Of a stretch of DNA of 24,839 nt, positions 23,350 to 24,839 are shown piece by piece. Origin of the DNA: DATKKK01 sp964354625 (GTDB lineage Archaea; Thermoproteota; Bathyarchaeia; Bathyarchaeales; Bathycorpusculaceae); contig CAYHAK010000021.1 in the NCBI GenBank assembly GCA_964354625.1, forward strand, positions 1 through 24,839, given 5' to 3'. The notes under the pieces were generated by a model that ran no database searches, was not told the origin of the DNA, and saw only the letters and a program-made list of their open reading frames with translations. Both the position numbers and the translations under genes were made by a program. The number at the start of each line of letters is the position of its first letter. The stretch's first letter is position 1.

Positions 23350-23372
23350 GTTCTGTGGTTAGAGCTTCTTTT

Positions 23373-23689
23373 GCGGTGGGTCTTAGGCGGGGGGGTAGGG
23401 GTCCCCTGTACCGTAAACCCTCTATAGGACGGGCTGAAGGCGGAGGATGAGGCGTTCAAGGCCGTTGACGCTTTCATTTCCGAAACGATGACTATCCGTC
23501 TCTTGGGGCTGGCGGTCATCCTGCGGCTTCCGTAGGGGAGCTGTCTAGGGCGTTCGACAGGCGAATCCGGCCAGGCCCGGGAGGGAGCAACCTAAGTCTG
23601 GACGTTCAGCGCTCAAGGGGGTGCGGATAATAGCGTAGGGCTTGGGAAGCTCAGCGGAGTCTGGGCGTCGAACCTCTGGGGCCCACCGC
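23373..23689 (+). ncRNA. ffs: Signal recognition particle RNA (7S RNA)
   Basis: The RNA of the particle that targets membrane and secreted proteins to the translocon. The ends pair: GCGGTGGGTC (23373-23382) with GGCCCACCGC (23680-23689), ten base pairs with one G-T, which is the archaeal helix 1. GGGGTCCCCTGTACCGTAAA near the 5' end matches the Alu domain. The SRP54-binding helix 8 is at about 23570-23593, with CCAGGCCC, a GGGA tetraloop of GNRA type, GGGAGCAACC and CTAAG as in the consensus. The length of about 317 bases is normal for archaea. A TATA box precedes it. End positions are set by the helix and may be off by a few bases. Confidence 0.95.
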
Positions 23690-23791
23690 TTTCATCCCAA
23701 GCCGAGCCTCAACTGGTCTTTTGCAGAACCAAAGCCTTTGGGAGAGCCCTGAAAACCGTAGGCCACAAACCAAGAAATGCGCTTGAACACT

Positions 23792-24331
23792 CTATACGAT
23801 GTAGCCGTCTGTTTTCTCGAATCCCTTGACGATTTCCATTACTCGCTTCGGAGGGTTCAAGGCTCCAAGCGGAATGCCCTTCAGCATCGCCCACGGAGTC
23901 TTTTTGGCAATAGCTGTAACCGTGTGGTCTTCGCCGAAGCATTTCTCCGCCACCTCGACAACCACTTGCCTGACTGCAGACTCGGAATACCCCCCTAGCG
24001 CGTGCAAGTACTCGTGAACAAGCAGGTTGTAGATCAAAGCGTTGACTACACGCTTCGCCCCAGTGGTTGCCTCAACAATCTGAACGAGGAGTCTGTTCAG
24101 CACGATATTGTTAGTGCCAATAGGGTGATAGGCCCCGAGCTGGATGGGCAAGTCATCCAAGAAAAGCATGATGCCGCTTCGACGCTTGTGCAACGCAAAC
24201 CACACACAGTCCTTCACAAGCTCCCACAAGTCGCCATACCCAACAGCACTCTCCAAGCGCCCGCGAAAACGCTCAACCACACTACCGCGACCGTCCGCCA
24301 ACGATGAAACACCAGCCAGAAAGAAGGCCAA
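23792..24331 (-). CDS. HEYLH putative zinc metalloprotein, 179 aa
   Basis: HEYLH at residues 106-110, in IYNLLVHEYLHALGGYSE, is a clear zincin motif. Downstream, VRQVVVEVAEKCFGEDH could supply a third ligand (His 136 or Glu 126). The N-terminal part has SLADGRGSVVERFRGRLESAVGYGDL and LFLDDLPIQLGAYHPIGTNNIVLNRLL, a possible beta-hairpin edge before the active-site helix, as in small metallopeptidases. The first residues are hydrophobic but short, and I do not call a signal peptide. The start is TTG 24331 without a clear ribosome binding site. It converges on the SRP RNA gene. The protein at 19 kb may be an inactive relative. Substrate unknown. Confidence 0.72.
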   Translation of the reverse strand: MAFFLAGVSSLADGRGSVVERFRGRLESAVGYGDLWELVKDCVWFALHKRRSGIMLFLDDLPIQLGAYHPIGTNNIVLNRLLVQIVEATTGAKRVVNALIYNLLVHEYLHALGGYSESAVRQVVVEVAEKCFGEDHTVTAIAKKTPWAMLKGIPLGALNPPKRVMEIVKGFEKTDGYIV

Positions 24332-24792
24332 CGGCCACTAATATGAAATACGGAAAACCGCAACCCCACGAACACGTTCCAAGGAACATGAACGACGGCA
24401 AGCAGCCAAACGAAAAACCTAGGAGCAGGTCTCGTATCGGCTGTTCTTCAGCGCAATAGAATGATGGAAAAAGGTGGGGGATGGCGTCCAGAAGCAGGGC
24501 TGTCTACCAAAGGTAAAAAGGCCCGACAGCCCCCCCGGCAAAAAAACTGGAACGGGCATCATCTATTGAGTAAAAAACGCCACGATAGATTTCCGAGGAC
24601 GCTGACGAATCTCAGCAACAGGCGAACCCATGTGCAGCAGGATCAAATACGAGCGAACATGCCACACTCGACGCTACCTTCACAGGGATGCCTTCAAAGA
24701 AATCGTTCTGCTTGCTGGTATTGTTTGGGCTTTGGCGTCTGTTTTGGTTGCTCCCGTTCTCCTCCAGTTGGCTTCAAGGCCAATCTTTACTT
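24332..24792. other. Spacer downstream of the 16S rRNA gene, no tRNA or 23S
   Basis: This is the 3' flank of the 16S gene. There is no tRNA-Ala and no 23S rRNA start. It holds a hairpin at 24497-24532 and a smaller one with stem GCTGA/TCAGC at about 24601-24616 followed by AACA. The rest may be 16S precursor 3' trailer. I see no coding frame with start signals. Confidence 0.5.
24497..24532. other. Nested hairpin in the 16S 3' flank
   Basis: GGGCTGTC (24497-24504) pairs with GACAGCCC (24525-24532), and TACC/GGTA (505-508 with 512-515 of 24 kb) pairs inside with an AAA loop. A run of seven C follows. It could be a processing stem, part of a small RNA, or the terminator of the 16S transcript; on the minus strand its loop contains five T. 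Confidence 0.45.
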
Positions 24793-24839
24793 AGGAGGTG
24801 ATCCGGCCGCAGGTTCCCCTACGGCCACCTTGTTACGAC
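24793..24839 (-). rRNA. rrs: 16S rRNA, 3' end (partial)
   Basis: Read on the minus strand, the last 47 bases give the universal 16S end: GTCGTAACAAGGTGGCCGTA, then GGGGAACCTGCGGCCGGATC and ACCTCCT. The final bases are the anti-Shine-Dalgarno sequence, which pairs with the GAGGTG and GGAGG sites seen before genes in this window. The gene runs off the right edge, so nearly all of it is outside. Confidence 0.97.

Larger units (their letters stand above)
22964..23372. other. Intergenic region with two CG tracts
   Basis: No confident gene. CG tracts lie at 23057-23065 and 23213-23220. A plus-strand frame from TTG 23045 encodes a plausible-looking helical stretch (GRQFYELEFVLRMMRRLSK, then VDGFGFVLFPK). 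It has no ribosome binding site, contains both CG tracts and runs into the SRP RNA promoter, so I leave it uncalled; it could be a remnant of a decayed gene. Confidence 0.45.

Noticed and set aside
23045..23362. Plus-strand frame with a plausible helical stretch
   Set aside because: TTG start without ribosome binding site, includes two CG tracts that elsewhere mark non-coding DNA, and overlaps the SRP RNA promoter. A decayed gene remnant cannot be excluded.
1..24839. CRISPR arrays, insertion sequences and tRNA genes
   Set aside because: I looked for evenly spaced repeats, transposase motifs with terminal repeats, and T-arm signatures in spacers and found none I could support by eye.

Overview
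The window looks archaeal. Many genes have an A/T-rich TATA-like element about 26-30 bases before the start codon and no leader, others have GAGGTG-type ribosome binding sites, there is an archaeal-type SRP RNA gene, and the right edge is the 3' end of a 16S rRNA gene. An uncultured Thermoproteota lineage, for example Bathyarchaeia, is my inference from the mix of archaeal information signals and bacterial-type metabolic genes; the sequence does not prove it.

Layout. 1-6.8 kb: an MFS transporter, small proteins, a GNAT acetyltransferase, a nitroreductase, an RDD/zinc-ribbon membrane protein, a double zinc-ribbon protein and a Pelota/aRF1-like protein without the N-terminal domain. 6.8-10.3 kb (minus strand): a tightly coupled three-gene operon. 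It encodes a two-helix membrane protein with a zinc ribbon, a DUF2207-like membrane protein ending in ten cysteines that mostly alternate with alanine, and a radical SAM/SPASM enzyme with an N-terminal PqqD-like domain. 10.3-15.8 kb: a DUF885 peptidase, a GOLD-like membrane protein, bacterial-type MetK, an HELLH protein and a class I aminotransferase. 16-19.6 kb: a large secreted papain-like protease with Ig-like repeats and a protein with a possible degenerate zincin motif. 19.8-23 kb: class II fructose-bisphosphate aldolase, a PPi-type phosphofructokinase and a convergent ATP-type phosphofructokinase that seems to start at CTG. 23.3-24.8 kb: SRP RNA, an HEYLH protein, and 16S rRNA with no 23S gene downstream of it in this window.

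The best candidate for an undescribed system is the 6.8-10.3 kb operon. The Cys-Ala tail sits on the predicted cytoplasmic side of a membrane-anchored protein. The next gene, three bases away, encodes an enzyme built like RiPP (ribosomally made, post-translationally modified peptide) maturases. I infer that the enzyme modifies the tail, for example by forming thioether or other Cys-linked bonds.

A second window-wide pattern is alternating CG tracts, often in the form TAGCGCGCGCTA. By eye about 19 lie in the roughly 18 percent of the window that is intergenic, against two bare GCGCGC hexamers in genes. Several are fused to the stop codon of the preceding gene. I saw no CRISPR array, insertion sequence or tRNA gene.
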